Assembly: GCA_031282985.1 (NCBI GenBank)
Contig: JAITCR010000120.1
Location: forward strand, 1-5,722
Reading direction: 5' to 3'
From: Nitrososphaerota archaeon
GTDB taxonomy: Archaea > Thermoproteota > Bathyarchaeia > Bathyarchaeales > Bathycorpusculaceae
DNA: 5,722 nt
Part shown: in pieces, positions 5,278-5,722 of the stretch
Position numbering within the stretch: position 1 is the first letter of the stretch
How the letters are laid out: each line of letters begins with the position of its first letter
Program-made: the position numbers and the translations under genes
Notes under the pieces: model-generated
What the model saw: the letters and a program-made list of their open reading frames with translations, nothing else
What the model was told of the DNA's origin: nothing
The model's database searches: none

Positions 5278-5722
5278 GTTTAACTTCTATCACGTTTATG
5301 AGGAGTTCAAAGAGTGTTATGTGCATTTCCAACGATTTAGAGTAACAAATCGTTTTACAAGCTAAATGCTTAAGCCTTGTACGAAACGTTAAATGCTTAC
5401 GCTTAATACGTTGCGTATTTCTTTTATCTGTATGCAAAATATTTTGCGGTATGGTATCATGATGGGCAAAATTATCATCCGAAAACACCACAACGATTTC
5501 CACATTTAACCCTGACAATAGTGCTAAGAGCTTTGCAATACCTCAGGTTCTCTTGTACCAAAAACATACGTCACAATTTCACCTGTTTCATGATTTATCG
5601 CATACCGGCATTGGGACAAAACTATTTTGGGTTGGTTCGTACTGTAAAGATGTTGTGAAGTAGAGTATTTGAAAAAAGAGCACTTTGTTGTCTATCATCT
5701 CGTTGTTGTTTAATGATGCTGC
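5264..5722 (-). pseudogene. IS1-family transposase, C-terminal part, frameshifted
   Basis: On the minus strand, the segment 5691-5524 reads without a start as a 55-residue piece containing YAINHETGEIVTYVFGTREPE, the strand region of the IS1 catalytic domain, then stops at TAG 5526-5524. Another frame takes over within about 5542-5527 and runs to TGA 5266-5264: LLSGLNVEIVVVF, SDDN (Asp codons 5474-5479), then NTQRIKRKHLTFRTRLKHL and CKTICYSKSLEMH. The last block is diagnostic of IS1, normally 'QRIERxNLxLRTRLKRLxRKTICFSKS'. The conserved Glu is Lys here (codon AAG, 5404-5402), so the catalytic triad is lost in addition to the frameshift. Upstream of 5691 the frame is closed by a TAG (5694-5692); a different frame there gives NEMI, perhaps the worn 'DEM' of the first Asp motif. 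The break is inside the catalytic domain, not at the programmed frameshift site known from bacterial IS1. Confidence 0.85.

Larger units (their letters stand above)
5255..5722 (-). mobile_element. IS1-family element, partial, runs off the right edge
   Basis: Only the transposase C-terminal half and one candidate end are inside the window. The candidate end lies about 70 bp past the rps19 stop, and the transposase points back toward the ribosomal genes, converging on them. The target-site duplication cannot be identified without the other end. The transposase is damaged, so the copy could move only with help from an intact relative. Confidence 0.75.

Noticed and set aside
5524..5542. Programmed ribosomal frameshift in the IS1-like transposase
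   Set aside because: The break is in the middle of the catalytic domain rather than at the InsA/InsB' boundary, no A6C-like slippery site is visible, and the catalytic Glu is lost as well, so decay is the simpler reading.
1..5722. CRISPR array, tRNA or rRNA gene
   Set aside because: No regularly spaced repeats and no cloverleaf or rRNA-like segments were seen on reading the window.

Overview
The window is archaeal. Its core, about 1918-5184, is five colinear ribosomal protein genes in the order typical of the archaeal S10 cluster: rpl3 (uL3), rpl4 (uL4), rpl23 (uL23), rpl2 (uL2) and rps19 (uS19). The archaeal/eukaryotic-type protein lengths, the L3 N-terminus (MGHRKVHAPRHGSLAY), the S19 C-terminus (PGIGASRSSMYVPLK) and TATA-like promoters all fit Archaea. 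The L3 N-terminus most resembles what I recall from the TACK side (Bathyarchaeia-like). That lineage call is an inference from memory and is tentative.

Layout. Positions 1-116 hold no gene I can support. At 117-293 on the minus strand lies a small intact ORF of 58 aa that resembles the archaeal transposon-associated DUF2080 family. It diverges from an IS66-family transposase remnant at 380-1765 (+). Between them is a 26-bp imperfect palindrome next to a TATA-like element. The IS66 gene is clearly dead: its catalytic D, D and E motifs are all visible but lie in different reading frames, broken by about five frameshifts and an internal stop. About 150 bp of T-rich DNA with a TATA-like box then leads into rpl3.

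The five ribosomal genes are tightly packed (1-bp overlap to 23-bp gaps) and look intact, so they are probably one transcription unit encoding neighbouring large-subunit proteins plus the small-subunit head protein S19. After rps19 come T-tracts and then the terminal part of a second decayed insertion sequence, an IS1-family transposase on the minus strand (5264 to beyond the right edge). It has a frameshift and a Glu-to-Lys change at the apparent catalytic glutamate. The expected next gene, rpl22, is not in the window.

I see no wholly new system. The points most worth checking are the ribosomal block bracketed by two dead IS elements of different families, a sharp base-composition switch inside the IS66 remnant, the small DUF2080-like gene with its operator-like palindrome, and an altered conserved motif in L2.
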